From: Clostridia bacterium
GTDB lineage: Bacteria; Bacillota; Clostridia; Christensenellales; Borkfalkiaceae
NCBI GenBank assembly: GCA_900767885.1
Contig: CAAGAU010000012.1
Coordinates: forward strand, 1-29,706
Direction of reading: 5' to 3'
Length of the DNA: 29,706 nt
Below, in pieces: positions 14,011 to 21,748 of the stretch. The notes beneath the pieces are model-generated. The model had not been told where the DNA came from, searched no databases, and was given only the letters and a program-made list of their open reading frames with translations. Within the stretch, counting starts at the first letter, position 1. Every line of letters begins with the position of its first letter. The position numbers and the translations under genes are program-made.

Positions 14011-14877
14011 ATGAGTGATAAATGCGAGTTATGCCCCGTAAATTGCGGCGCGGACAGAAACGTAAAAGCGGGTTATTGCGGCGAGAAAAACGCTATGCGA
14101 ATAGCAAAATATTATTTACATAAATACGAAGAACCCGTTATCTGCGGCGGAAATGGATCGGGAACGGTTTTCTTTTGCGGGTGTTCGCTCAAATGCGTTT
14201 TTTGCCAGAATTACGCGCTTTCGCGCTCGCAGACGGGCAAGGAAATCACCCCGCGGGAACTCGCGGATATTTTTAAGCAGTTAGAGGATATGGGCGCGTG
14301 CAACGTCAACCTTGTAACGCCAACGCATTTTACCGCCGGAATTATAAAGGCGTTTGAAATTTACAAACCCAAAGTTCCGGTTGTATACAACACCCACTCT
14401 TACGAAAAAATCGAAACTTTAAAACTCATAGACCCATATATAGACGTATACCTGCCCGATTTAAAATTTTTCGCGCCCGAACGAGCAAAAAGATACACGG
14501 GCAAAGGCGATTATTTTGAGGTCGCAAGCCGCGCGATTGAGTTTATGATGAATTCTAAAAAAACGCTTTTCGACGAAAACGGGCAAATGACTTCGGGCGT
14601 AATAGTGCGCCACCTTATTTTGCCGCTGGGCGTATCGGACAGCGAAAACATAGTGGAATGGTTTGCAAAAAATAAGAAAAACGGCGCGTATCTGTCGCTT
14701 ATGGCGCAGTACACTCCTTTCGGCAACGTCGATAATTTTCCCGAACTGAAAAGAAAAATAACCGCTCGCGAATACGAGCGGGTTTACGAAAAAATGCTGT
14801 CCCTCGGGATAAGCGAATACTTCGTACAAGAGGAAGAATCCGCAAGCGAAAGTTTTATTCCGTCCTGGGATTTTTGA
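14011..14877 (+). CDS. Radical SAM protein, PflA-like (COG1313 type)
   Basis: The 288-residue protein carries the radical SAM cluster motif C-x3-C-x2-C in CGCSLKCVFCQN (Cys ~57-65), binding a [4Fe-4S] cluster that reductively cleaves SAM. An N-terminal Cys set (CELCPVNCG and GYCG, residues 5-24) matches the COG1313 group often called PflX. These resemble pyruvate formate-lyase activating enzymes but their substrate is unknown; no glycyl-radical enzyme gene lies nearby. The start at 14011 is required to keep the N-terminal cysteines; it has no ribosome binding site and coincides with the predicted transcription start. It is divergent from metK. Confidence 0.88.
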   Translation: MSDKCELCPVNCGADRNVKAGYCGEKNAMRIAKYYLHKYEEPVICGGNGSGTVFFCGCSLKCVFCQNYALSRSQTGKEITPRELADIFKQLEDMGACNVNLVTPTHFTAGIIKAFEIYKPKVPVVYNTHSYEKIETLKLIDPYIDVYLPDLKFFAPERAKRYTGKGDYFEVASRAIEFMMNSKKTLFDENGQMTSGVIVRHLILPLGVSDSENIVEWFAKNKKNGAYLSLMAQYTPFGNVDNFPELKRKITAREYERVYEKMLSLGISEYFVQEEESASESFIPSWDF

Positions 14878-14881
14878 TTTT

Positions 14882-14917
14882 AAAAGCGTGGCGCGCAATC
14901 GACGGGCCACGCTTTTT
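14882..14917. terminator. Terminator after the radical SAM gene
   Basis: AAAAGCGTGGC (14882-14892) pairs with GCCACGCTTTT (14906-14916) and is followed by more T. It works for the plus gene and, by symmetry, could stop minus-strand transcription coming from 15011. Confidence 0.9.
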
Positions 14918-15010
14918 TTATTAAATTGCCGCGTTTTTGCCTCAATTACAGACGTAGGCATAACGACGACCGAAAATGCGGCGACAGACCGCGTTTATAT
15001 CGGTATAGGA

Positions 15011-16483
15011 TTATTTTTTCTTTACGGCGTAGCCGACTATCGAAATAGCAACGGTAAGCAAAGAGAACACAAGCGCGGGTATGACGCCCGACAAGCCGAA
15101 TTTCATTTTATCGGACAACAACGCCGAGGAAGAGCCTCCGCCGGAAGGCGTAACAGACGCCTTTACCGCGTCTTTTATAACCGACACGTCGTAAATATGG
15201 CAAATCATTACACATAAAACCATAACGGTTAAAAGCATCGACAATATAATGCTCGCAACTCCGCCGCCGTCGTTTATGGCGAACAATCGCGAAAGCACGA
15301 ACGGCGAAACTATAAGCGCAAGCGAAGAAACCACCACCGAAATAATGCCAGAGCGGTAAAGTTGCATCTCTTTTTCAAAGTTGTTCGTGGTAGACGCAGG
15401 GTCTATCGCCATAGCGGAGAGGATACCGATTTTGTCGGCGGACATATTCATTTTAAAGGAGTTAAGACCTTCGCGGAGGGTAAAGGTAACCGCCGCTTTC
15501 GCAGTGCAGATTACCGCCACCACCGTAAACGCCGTACCGAGCAATACGCTTGCCCTTTTAACGATTACTTCTGCGGAAAAATTCTTTTTACCGTCGGATG
15601 CAACCGCGCAAAGATACGCCGCAAGTATGCAGGCGACGGAAAACCATACTCCGAAAGCAGTCGCCCCGTCGAACACGGTGCCGAATTTACAATTTATGGT
15701 CGTTGCCGAACCCGAAGAGGTATATCCCTTGGCTGCCACCTTGACGTATTCGAGCGCAAGCATTGCCATGCTGCCCGCCAGATAGGTACCTATGGTAAAA
15801 ACCGCCGCTTTAAAATTGAATTCTTTTTTTTCGGTAAAATGTTTAACAAACGAAACCGTAGTTATTACCGCGCCCACGCATACGCCGATAAGCGTCAGCG
15901 ACGCAATTATCGTACCGAACACCGCGTTTATGTACAAAGACGTAGCGTATTGTCCGCTGTATTCGGTCATCGATAACAGAGAATCCTGAATTTCGCTGTA
16001 CGCGTCCCCGAAATAATACCAGATTTTCTCACTGAGGTTTAAATCGAAAAGCGAGCTGATTTCGCTCGGGGCTTTACCTTTCAGATCGGCTTTAACCCCT
16101 ATCATGAACACAAAAATAAACGCCATTAAAACGCCGAGCATCGCCGCCGACGAAGACACGATTTTAACAATTTTTTGCCATGGCGCAACGTAACTGCCGT
16201 CGGTTGCGGCATAAGCCGCCGCTCTTTGGCGGGCGTCAGCGGGTTTGAACTTGATTTTGGGCGAAGGTCTGCCGCATTGCAAACAATAGTTGCCCTCTAC
16301 GATTGCGCCGCACTCGCACACGACTTTACCGTCGATACGCGCGCCGCACATTTCGCAATACGCGCCTGCGTCGGTCGTTTTACCGCATGACGGACAAACT
16401 ATCTTACCGTCGAGCCGTTTACCGCAATTCTTACAGTATACGGCGTTATCGGAATTTTCCGTCGAACAAAATTTACATTCCAT
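15011..16483 (-). CDS. Zinc-ribbon polytopic membrane protein
   Basis: The 490-residue protein begins with three zinc-ribbon modules: C3/C6 with C17/C20, C30/C33 with C43/C46, and C56/C58 with C67/C70. A short basic linker leads to about eight hydrophobic helices between residues ~105 and 490, the last ending GYAVKKK. Between helices 1 and 2 is an outside-facing loop. The zinc ribbons should be cytoplasmic. Many Firmicutes have zinc-ribbon membrane proteins of unknown role; I do not recognise a specific function. It has its own promoter in the gap after rpe and a GGAGG ribosome binding site. Confidence 0.75.
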   Translation of the reverse strand: MECKFCSTENSDNAVYCKNCGKRLDGKIVCPSCGKTTDAGAYCEMCGARIDGKVVCECGAIVEGNYCLQCGRPSPKIKFKPADARQRAAAYAATDGSYVAPWQKIVKIVSSSAAMLGVLMAFIFVFMIGVKADLKGKAPSEISSLFDLNLSEKIWYYFGDAYSEIQDSLLSMTEYSGQYATSLYINAVFGTIIASLTLIGVCVGAVITTVSFVKHFTEKKEFNFKAAVFTIGTYLAGSMAMLALEYVKVAAKGYTSSGSATTINCKFGTVFDGATAFGVWFSVACILAAYLCAVASDGKKNFSAEVIVKRASVLLGTAFTVVAVICTAKAAVTFTLREGLNSFKMNMSADKIGILSAMAIDPASTTNNFEKEMQLYRSGIISVVVSSLALIVSPFVLSRLFAINDGGGVASIILSMLLTVMVLCVMICHIYDVSVIKDAVKASVTPSGGGSSSALLSDKMKFGLSGVIPALVFSLLTVAISIVGYAVKKK

Positions 16484-16522
16484 TTTTATTCCTCCTTTTT
16501 ATTAGAACTAATGGCTAATACG

Positions 16523-16551
16523 ATTTTATATGATTTTTATAAGGTTGTCAA
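16523..16551 (-). promoter_or_regulatory. Promoter for the zinc-ribbon membrane protein gene
   Basis: On the minus strand TTGACA (16551-16546), 17-base spacer, TAAAAT (16528-16523). It starts 8 bases past the rpe stop. No hairpin separates it from rpe, so operon read-through is possible too. Confidence 0.82.
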
Positions 16552-16558
16552 TCGTTTT

Positions 16559-17212
16559 TCAAAATTTCTTCAATTTTTCTATTGCGGCGGCACGGTCGGC
16601 AGAAGAAAACACTGCGCTGCCCGCGACTAAAACGTCGCAACCTGCCTCGGCGGCGAGTTCGGCGGTTTTATCGTTTATGCCGCCGTCTATTTCCAAAAGG
16701 CAATTATATCCGTTTTCGTCGATTATCCGCCTTATCGCCCTGCATTTATCCAGAACTTCCGAAATAAATTTTTGTCCGCCGAAACCTGGGAAAACGCTCA
16801 TTACGAGTACCATATCGCACAGAGGAATCTCTTTTTCTATTTTTTCTACGGGCGTATCGGGGTTTATAACGAGTCCGCACTTTACCCCCGAACTTTTAAT
16901 GAGTTTAAGCGTATCGGCAAGACCTTCGCCGCAAGCCTCGTAATGCACGGTTATATAGTCCGCGCCCGCCTCGGCAAATTTTTTGACGTAATTTTCGGGG
17001 TGAACTATCATAAGGTGGCAGTCGAGCGGCAAAGACGTGATTTTTCTCACGTCGGCGACCATTTTTATACCGAAAGTAATATTAGGCACGAATACCCCGT
17101 CCATTACGTCCATATGAATCATATCCGCGCTTTTAACGCTTGCTATCTCTTCGCCCATTTTTGCAAAGTCGGCGGAAAGCACCGACGGCGCGATTTTAAC
17201 GATTTTTGCCAT
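16559..17212 (-). CDS. rpe: Ribulose-phosphate 3-epimerase
   Basis: The 217-residue TIM-barrel enzyme interconverts ribulose 5-phosphate and xylulose 5-phosphate in the pentose phosphate pathway. Signatures are APSVLSADFAKMGEE, MIHMDVMDGVFVPNITFG with metal-binding His and Asp, MLVMSVFPGFGGQ-type phosphate loop (MVLVMSVFPGFGGQ) and LEIDGGIND. GGAG precedes the ATG, which lies 17 bases inside the end of rsgA. It is the last gene of the yicC operon, next to rsgA as in Bacillus. Confidence 0.96.
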   Translation of the reverse strand: MAKIVKIAPSVLSADFAKMGEEIASVKSADMIHMDVMDGVFVPNITFGIKMVADVRKITSLPLDCHLMIVHPENYVKKFAEAGADYITVHYEACGEGLADTLKLIKSSGVKCGLVINPDTPVEKIEKEIPLCDMVLVMSVFPGFGGQKFISEVLDKCRAIRRIIDENGYNCLLEIDGGINDKTAELAAEAGCDVLVAGSAVFSSADRAAAIEKLKKF

Positions 17213-18047
17213 AAACGTTTTTCTCCTTTAATTCCTTATATAATTCGGTATATCTTGCATACCGCTGCTTACTTAAAATTCCGCTTGCAACGGCGTTTTT
17301 CACCGCGCAGTCGGGTTCGCCAAAGTGTACGCAGTCGGCAAAATAGCACTCGCGCGAAAGTTCGGCGTACTCGGGATAAGTTTCCTTTAACTTTTCGGGT
17401 GAAAGTTTTAAATCGTAAGCGGTAAAACCCGCCGTATCAACTATTTTCGCGCCGTTGCCGCTTACTATCTCCGCCACGGTTGTGGTCTGCTTGCCGCGGT
17501 TGGTTTTCGCGCTCAACTCGCCCACTCTGCCGTTATGTCCGAACAATCTGTTTACAAGCGAGGTTTTACCCACGGCGGACTGCCCCGTAAACACGGTGAG
17601 TTTGCCGCGAAGATAGTCGGCGAGTTTATCTACCCCCTCGCCGTTTTCCGCCGAAACGACGAATATTCCGCTTGCCGCCGACGAATAATTTTCGATGATT
17701 TTTTTTGCGGTTTCATCCGAAACGTCGGCTTTATTCACGACGAATACGGCGGTAACGCCCGCCAAGACCGCGCCGGACAAAAGTTTATCGAACAAATAAA
17801 AATCGGGCGCAGGCGGGTCGGCAACCACGATAGCCATACAGTCTACGTTAGCGACGCTCGGACGGCTTATCTTGTTTTTCCTGGGTAAAACGCCAGTAAT
17901 AACGCGATTATCGGTAGTTACGAAGTCGCCCGTAAGCACCCCGTCCGACTTGATTTTTAAGTTGCCGCGCGCGGTGCAAACGTAAATTTCGCCCTCGGAA
18001 TTTTCAACCGTATATTTGCCGGAATGTATTTTAATTACTCTTTCCAA
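17196..18047 (-). CDS. rsgA: Ribosome small subunit-dependent GTPase
   Basis: The 283-residue circularly permuted GTPase helps late 30S subunit maturation. G motifs run in permuted order: NKAD (G4) comes first, then GQSAVGKTSLVN (Walker A), then DTAGF. The C-terminal zinc site is C-x4-C-x-H-x5-C in CYFADCVHFGEPDC. The N-terminal OB-fold is present. The start is a TTG codon at 18047, overlapping the end of rlmN by 13 bases; GGTGA lies upstream and there is no nearby in-frame ATG. It overlaps rpe by 17 bases. Confidence 0.95.
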   Translation of the reverse strand: MERVIKIHSGKYTVENSEGEIYVCTARGNLKIKSDGVLTGDFVTTDNRVITGVLPRKNKISRPSVANVDCMAIVVADPPAPDFYLFDKLLSGAVLAGVTAVFVVNKADVSDETAKKIIENYSSAASGIFVVSAENGEGVDKLADYLRGKLTVFTGQSAVGKTSLVNRLFGHNGRVGELSAKTNRGKQTTTVAEIVSGNGAKIVDTAGFTAYDLKLSPEKLKETYPEYAELSRECYFADCVHFGEPDCAVKNAVASGILSKQRYARYTELYKELKEKNVYGKNR

Positions 18048-19105
18048 AATAGTTCACCGTTTTCGCCGTTTTTAATATAGTTTGCGCGCAGTTGTCCGCA
18101 CGCCCCGTCTATATCCGCGCCCATTTGCCTGCGCACCGTTGCGGAAAGTCCGCTTTTTTCAAGCGCGGCGGCAAATTCGTAGGCGTTTTTGTCTCCCGTG
18201 GATTTAAGTCCGCGTTCCTTAACCTCGTTAAGGCGTATAAGGTTTACGTGGCAGGGTCTGCCGCGCAACAGCCGCGCGAGTTCGTCCGAGCAGCGTTTAT
18301 CGTCGTTTTTGCCTTTTACGAGCGAATACTCGAATATGTACCGCCTGCCCGTCTTTTCAAAATAATAATCGCACGCCTTTAAAATTTCGGATATTTTAAA
18401 GGATTTTGCAACGGGCATAAGCGCGGCGCGCTCGTCGTCGAACGGCTCGTGAAGAGAAACGGTTAAATTTACGCTTACGCCCGAATCTGCAAGCGCGTAC
18501 ATTTTCGGCACTATGCCGCAGGTCGAAAGGCTTATATTGCGTTGACTTATGCCGATACCGTCCGCAGAAGATATGAGGTTTAAAAATTTAAGTACGTTGT
18601 CGTAGTTATCCAGCGGCTCGCCGCTGCCCATAAGCACCACGTTGGTAACGGCGCGCTTATCGCCGAGTTTGCCGCCTATAAGGCGATTAACCGTGGTTAT
18701 CTGCGCTAAAATTTCACCCGAAGTAAGGTTGCGGACAAGTCCGTTTAAAGTGGACGCGCAAAACACGCAACCCATACGACACCCCACCTGCGTGGAAACG
18801 CATTGAGTATAGCCGTATTTATATTTCATCAAAACGCCCTCTATCACGTTGCCGTCGGAAAGTTCAAACAAAAATTTGCGCGTTCCGTCGGTTTTCGAGG
18901 TCTTTTCGCCGAGAATTTTTACAGGCTCGTCGGCGTACTTTTCGGTAAGTTCGTTGCGCAGTTCTTTACTTAAATCGGTAAGTTCGGATATTTTTTTACC
19001 CGAGTGCAGACCTTTGAAAACCTGCGCCGCCCTGTACGGCTTTTCGTTTAAGCCGCAAAATAAAGTTTTAAGTTCTTCGAGCGAATAATCGTGCAGTATT
19101 TCCAT
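18035..19105 (-). CDS. rlmN: 23S rRNA (A2503-C2) / tRNA (A37-C2) methyltransferase
   Basis: The 356-residue radical SAM enzyme methylates A2503 of 23S rRNA and A37 of some tRNAs. The cluster motif is C-x3-C-x2-C in GCRMGCVFCAST. The second catalytic cysteine is in the C-terminal GADIDGACGQLRANY. GSGEPLDNYDNV and SLSTCGIVP are family-typical. The start overlaps the rsmB stop by one base (TAATG). In Bacillus the prpC-prkC pair lies between rlmN and rsgA; here rsgA follows directly. Confidence 0.97.
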   Translation of the reverse strand: MEILHDYSLEELKTLFCGLNEKPYRAAQVFKGLHSGKKISELTDLSKELRNELTEKYADEPVKILGEKTSKTDGTRKFLFELSDGNVIEGVLMKYKYGYTQCVSTQVGCRMGCVFCASTLNGLVRNLTSGEILAQITTVNRLIGGKLGDKRAVTNVVLMGSGEPLDNYDNVLKFLNLISSADGIGISQRNISLSTCGIVPKMYALADSGVSVNLTVSLHEPFDDERAALMPVAKSFKISEILKACDYYFEKTGRRYIFEYSLVKGKNDDKRCSDELARLLRGRPCHVNLIRLNEVKERGLKSTGDKNAYEFAAALEKSGLSATVRRQMGADIDGACGQLRANYIKNGENGELFWKE

Positions 19106-20352
19106 TAAGACTTTCTCCTGAATTTACAAACGAAAAATCCCGCGCCGAGCGACAAATGCGGCAAAAAGGTTACGCCGAGAGCCGAATTTTCGTGCGGCAG
19201 TTCGCAGGAAAACTTTTCCTCGCTAAAATCGGGGTTTTCGCGCAAAAACTTTTGGCAGATATTTTCGTTTTCGGCTTTTAAAACCGAGCAGGTCGAATAA
19301 TAAAGTTCGCCGCCCGCCTTTACGTACTTTGAGCAAGCGTTTAAAATTTTGCTCTGCGTGTCGTTAAGCGACAAAATATCGCTCTCTTTTCTGTTAAGTT
19401 TTATATCTGGATTATCCTTTAAAACTCCGCTGCCGCTACAAGGACAATCGCATAAAACCGCGTCGAAAGTTTGCAAATATTGCTCGCCTACCACGGTGGA
19501 ATCTCTGCAAACGACGGTGATATTCTCTTTGCCCATACGGCGGGCGTAGTCTTTAATAAGTTCCGCGCGGTGGGCGTGCAGTTCAAACGCGGTAACGCTT
19601 TGAAATTTATCCGCAAGGTTCACGCTTTTACCGCCCGGAGCGGCGCACGCGTCGAGCAGTTTTTCGCCGCCGCCGATAACCGAACATATAGCGACGCTGC
19701 CTATAGACTGAAAAGTATATACGCCCTTATCGAAATCCTCGTTACGCTTAAAACCTTTTACTATATAGCAGTTTTCAAAAGGCGTTTCCCGGTAATTCCA
19801 TCTGCCTCTTTCGAGATACTCCCTGCCGTTTACGCCCGAGTTAAAGCGCACGGCGGTAATCTCTTCGTCCGCGCCCATAATTTTTTCGGCTTTTTCATCG
19901 CCGTAATCTTTCAAAAGCGATTTTACCAAAAATTCGGGGTAAGAATATTTTACGGAAAGCGCGGAGATTTTTTCTTTCGGCAAAGGGATTTCCGTTTTTA
20001 CGTACTTTCTTAGCACGGCGTTTACGAAACCCGCGTTGCCGCCTTTGCCCAACTTTTTAACGAGTTCCACCGCGTTATCGACTACGGCGTAAGGCGCGGT
20101 CTGCAAGTATTTTATGCAATAAAACGCCTCTTTTAAAATTATGCGCACGCTCTGTTTGGGGCGTTTGTCGCATAAAAATTTAAGCGCGTATTCAAACTCC
20201 GTATCCCTGTCCAGAACGCCGTAGCAAAGTTTTACGGTATGCGCGCGGTTTAGTTCTTCTATCGGGGTGTCGGAAAGCGCGATTTTTAAAAACGCTCCGC
20301 CCGAATAGACTTTAAAAAGTACGCGATAAGCGTCGTATAGGGCGTTTATCAT
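19105..20352 (-). CDS. rsmB: 16S rRNA (C967-C5) methyltransferase
   Basis: The 415-residue protein has an N-terminal NusB-like RNA-binding domain (~1-130) and a C-terminal SAM-dependent Rossmann methyltransferase. Motifs are LDACAAPGGKS (SAM binding), CDCPCSGSGVL and YYSTCSVLKAENE, the latter two containing the catalytic cysteines. It methylates C967 of 16S rRNA. ATGA overlap (4 bases) with fmt upstream shows translational coupling. Confidence 0.96.
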   Translation of the reverse strand: MINALYDAYRVLFKVYSGGAFLKIALSDTPIEELNRAHTVKLCYGVLDRDTEFEYALKFLCDKRPKQSVRIILKEAFYCIKYLQTAPYAVVDNAVELVKKLGKGGNAGFVNAVLRKYVKTEIPLPKEKISALSVKYSYPEFLVKSLLKDYGDEKAEKIMGADEEITAVRFNSGVNGREYLERGRWNYRETPFENCYIVKGFKRNEDFDKGVYTFQSIGSVAICSVIGGGEKLLDACAAPGGKSVNLADKFQSVTAFELHAHRAELIKDYARRMGKENITVVCRDSTVVGEQYLQTFDAVLCDCPCSGSGVLKDNPDIKLNRKESDILSLNDTQSKILNACSKYVKAGGELYYSTCSVLKAENENICQKFLRENPDFSEEKFSCELPHENSALGVTFLPHLSLGAGFFVCKFRRKS

Positions 20353-21284
20353 ACGTTTTTACCCAAAACGTCGCCGACGGCGAGTTTGCGCCCCGCGGTA
20401 AAATCGCGTGCGGAAAGTTTTTTGCCGCCTTCTTCCTGAATTTCGGTAATTTCTATCGCGCCCGAGCCGCACTTTACTATAAGTTTTTTATCGGCTTTTA
20501 CCACCTCGCCGCACTTACCCGCAAATTCTTCGTTCAGCGCTTTCGCGCGGTAAATTTTTATTTTTTTACCCTTGCAAAACGCGTAAGCGACGGGCGCGGG
20601 GTTCATGCCGAGAATAAATTGCTTTACCTTTACGGCAGGCAGGGAAAAATCCGTTTCCGCCTGTTCCTTTTTTATGGTCTTTACGGTAAAAGCAAGTTGT
20701 TCGTTTTGAGGAGTGAACGTTGCCGAGCCGTTTTCTATCGCCGTCAATATATCGCAGATATGCTCCGCGCCGAGTGCGGAAAGCCTTGCGGCAAGTTCGC
20801 CCGCGGTTTCGTCTTCGCCTATCGGAATTTCGTATTCGGCGATGATGTCGCCCGTATCGAGTCCGGCGGCGGTTTTCATAAAAGTAACGCCCGTTTTACT
20901 TTCGCCGTTTATAACCGCGTACTGAATGGGAGCCGCGCCGCGATACTTGGGGAGCAGCGACGCATGCACGTTGATTATGCCGAATTTACATATATCGATA
21001 ATTTCCTGCGACAACAATTGCCCGTATGCGCAGGTAACCATAATATCCGCGTTAAGGCTTTTGAGCGTTTCCGCGCCTTCGAGCCGTATTTTTTCAAACT
21101 GAAAAGTCGGCAGACCGTGCGCCGCCGCCGCCACCTTTACGGGCGGAGGCGTTATTACGGCTTTTCTGCCGACGGGGCGATCGGGCTGAGTTACGACCGC
21201 AACCACCTTATGATTATCCGATTTTATTATGCTTTCTAAAACGGGAACGGCAAAATCGGGCGTTCCCATAAAAATAACGTTCAT
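20349..21284 (-). CDS. fmt: Methionyl-tRNA formyltransferase
   Basis: The 311-residue enzyme formylates initiator Met-tRNA using 10-formyltetrahydrofolate. Signatures are MNVIFMGTPDFAVPVL, the formyl-binding NVHASLLPKYRGAAPIQ with catalytic Asn/His, and GITFMKTAAGLDTGDII-like TGVTFMKTAAGLDTGDI. The C-terminal OB-like domain is present. It lies 2 bases after def, pairing addition and removal of the N-formyl group in one transcript. Confidence 0.97.
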   Translation of the reverse strand: MNVIFMGTPDFAVPVLESIIKSDNHKVVAVVTQPDRPVGRKAVITPPPVKVAAAAHGLPTFQFEKIRLEGAETLKSLNADIMVTCAYGQLLSQEIIDICKFGIINVHASLLPKYRGAAPIQYAVINGESKTGVTFMKTAAGLDTGDIIAEYEIPIGEDETAGELAARLSALGAEHICDILTAIENGSATFTPQNEQLAFTVKTIKKEQAETDFSLPAVKVKQFILGMNPAPVAYAFCKGKKIKIYRAKALNEEFAGKCGEVVKADKKLIVKCGSGAIEITEIQEEGGKKLSARDFTAGRKLAVGDVLGKNV

Positions 21285-21286
21285 TT

Positions 21287-21739
21287 TTACGCGTCGTCCC
21301 TTAAATTATTTGCTTTTTCTACGTATAAAATTCCGTCGAGATGGTCGTTTTCGTGGCAAACGGCACGGGCGAAAAAGTCGCGCGCTACTACCTTGAATTT
21401 TTTGCCGTTGCGATCGAACGCCTCTACGGTAACTTTGCGCGGACGTTTTACGTCGCCCCACTTACCTTTGACCGAAAGGCAACCTTCAACGCCGTACTGC
21501 GAACCCGAAGTGCCTAAAATAACGGGGTTTATAAACTCGTAATACCCGTCGTCGGTATCTACGATAAACGCGCGGATATTTCGTCCGACCTGCGGCGCGG
21601 CAAGTCCCGCGCCCTTTGCGTCGGCAAGAGTCTGCTTCATATCGTCGAGCAGTTTTTTAAGTTCGTCGTTATATTCGGTTACGGGTGCGCTCTTCTTTTT
21701 TAAAATTTCGTCGCCTATTTGTAAAATGGGTAGTATCAT
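21287..21739 (-). CDS. def: Peptide deformylase
   Basis: The 150-residue metalloenzyme removes the formyl group from new polypeptides. All three motifs are visible: GAGLAAPQVG, EGCLSV and HENDHLDG (metal-binding Cys and two His). This is a type 1 enzyme of normal length. AGAGG precedes the ATG, which lies 9 bases after priA. Confidence 0.97.
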   Translation of the reverse strand: MILPILQIGDEILKKKSAPVTEYNDELKKLLDDMKQTLADAKGAGLAAPQVGRNIRAFIVDTDDGYYEFINPVILGTSGSQYGVEGCLSVKGKWGDVKRPRKVTVEAFDRNGKKFKVVARDFFARAVCHENDHLDGILYVEKANNLRDDA

Positions 21740-21748
21740 AAATGCCTC

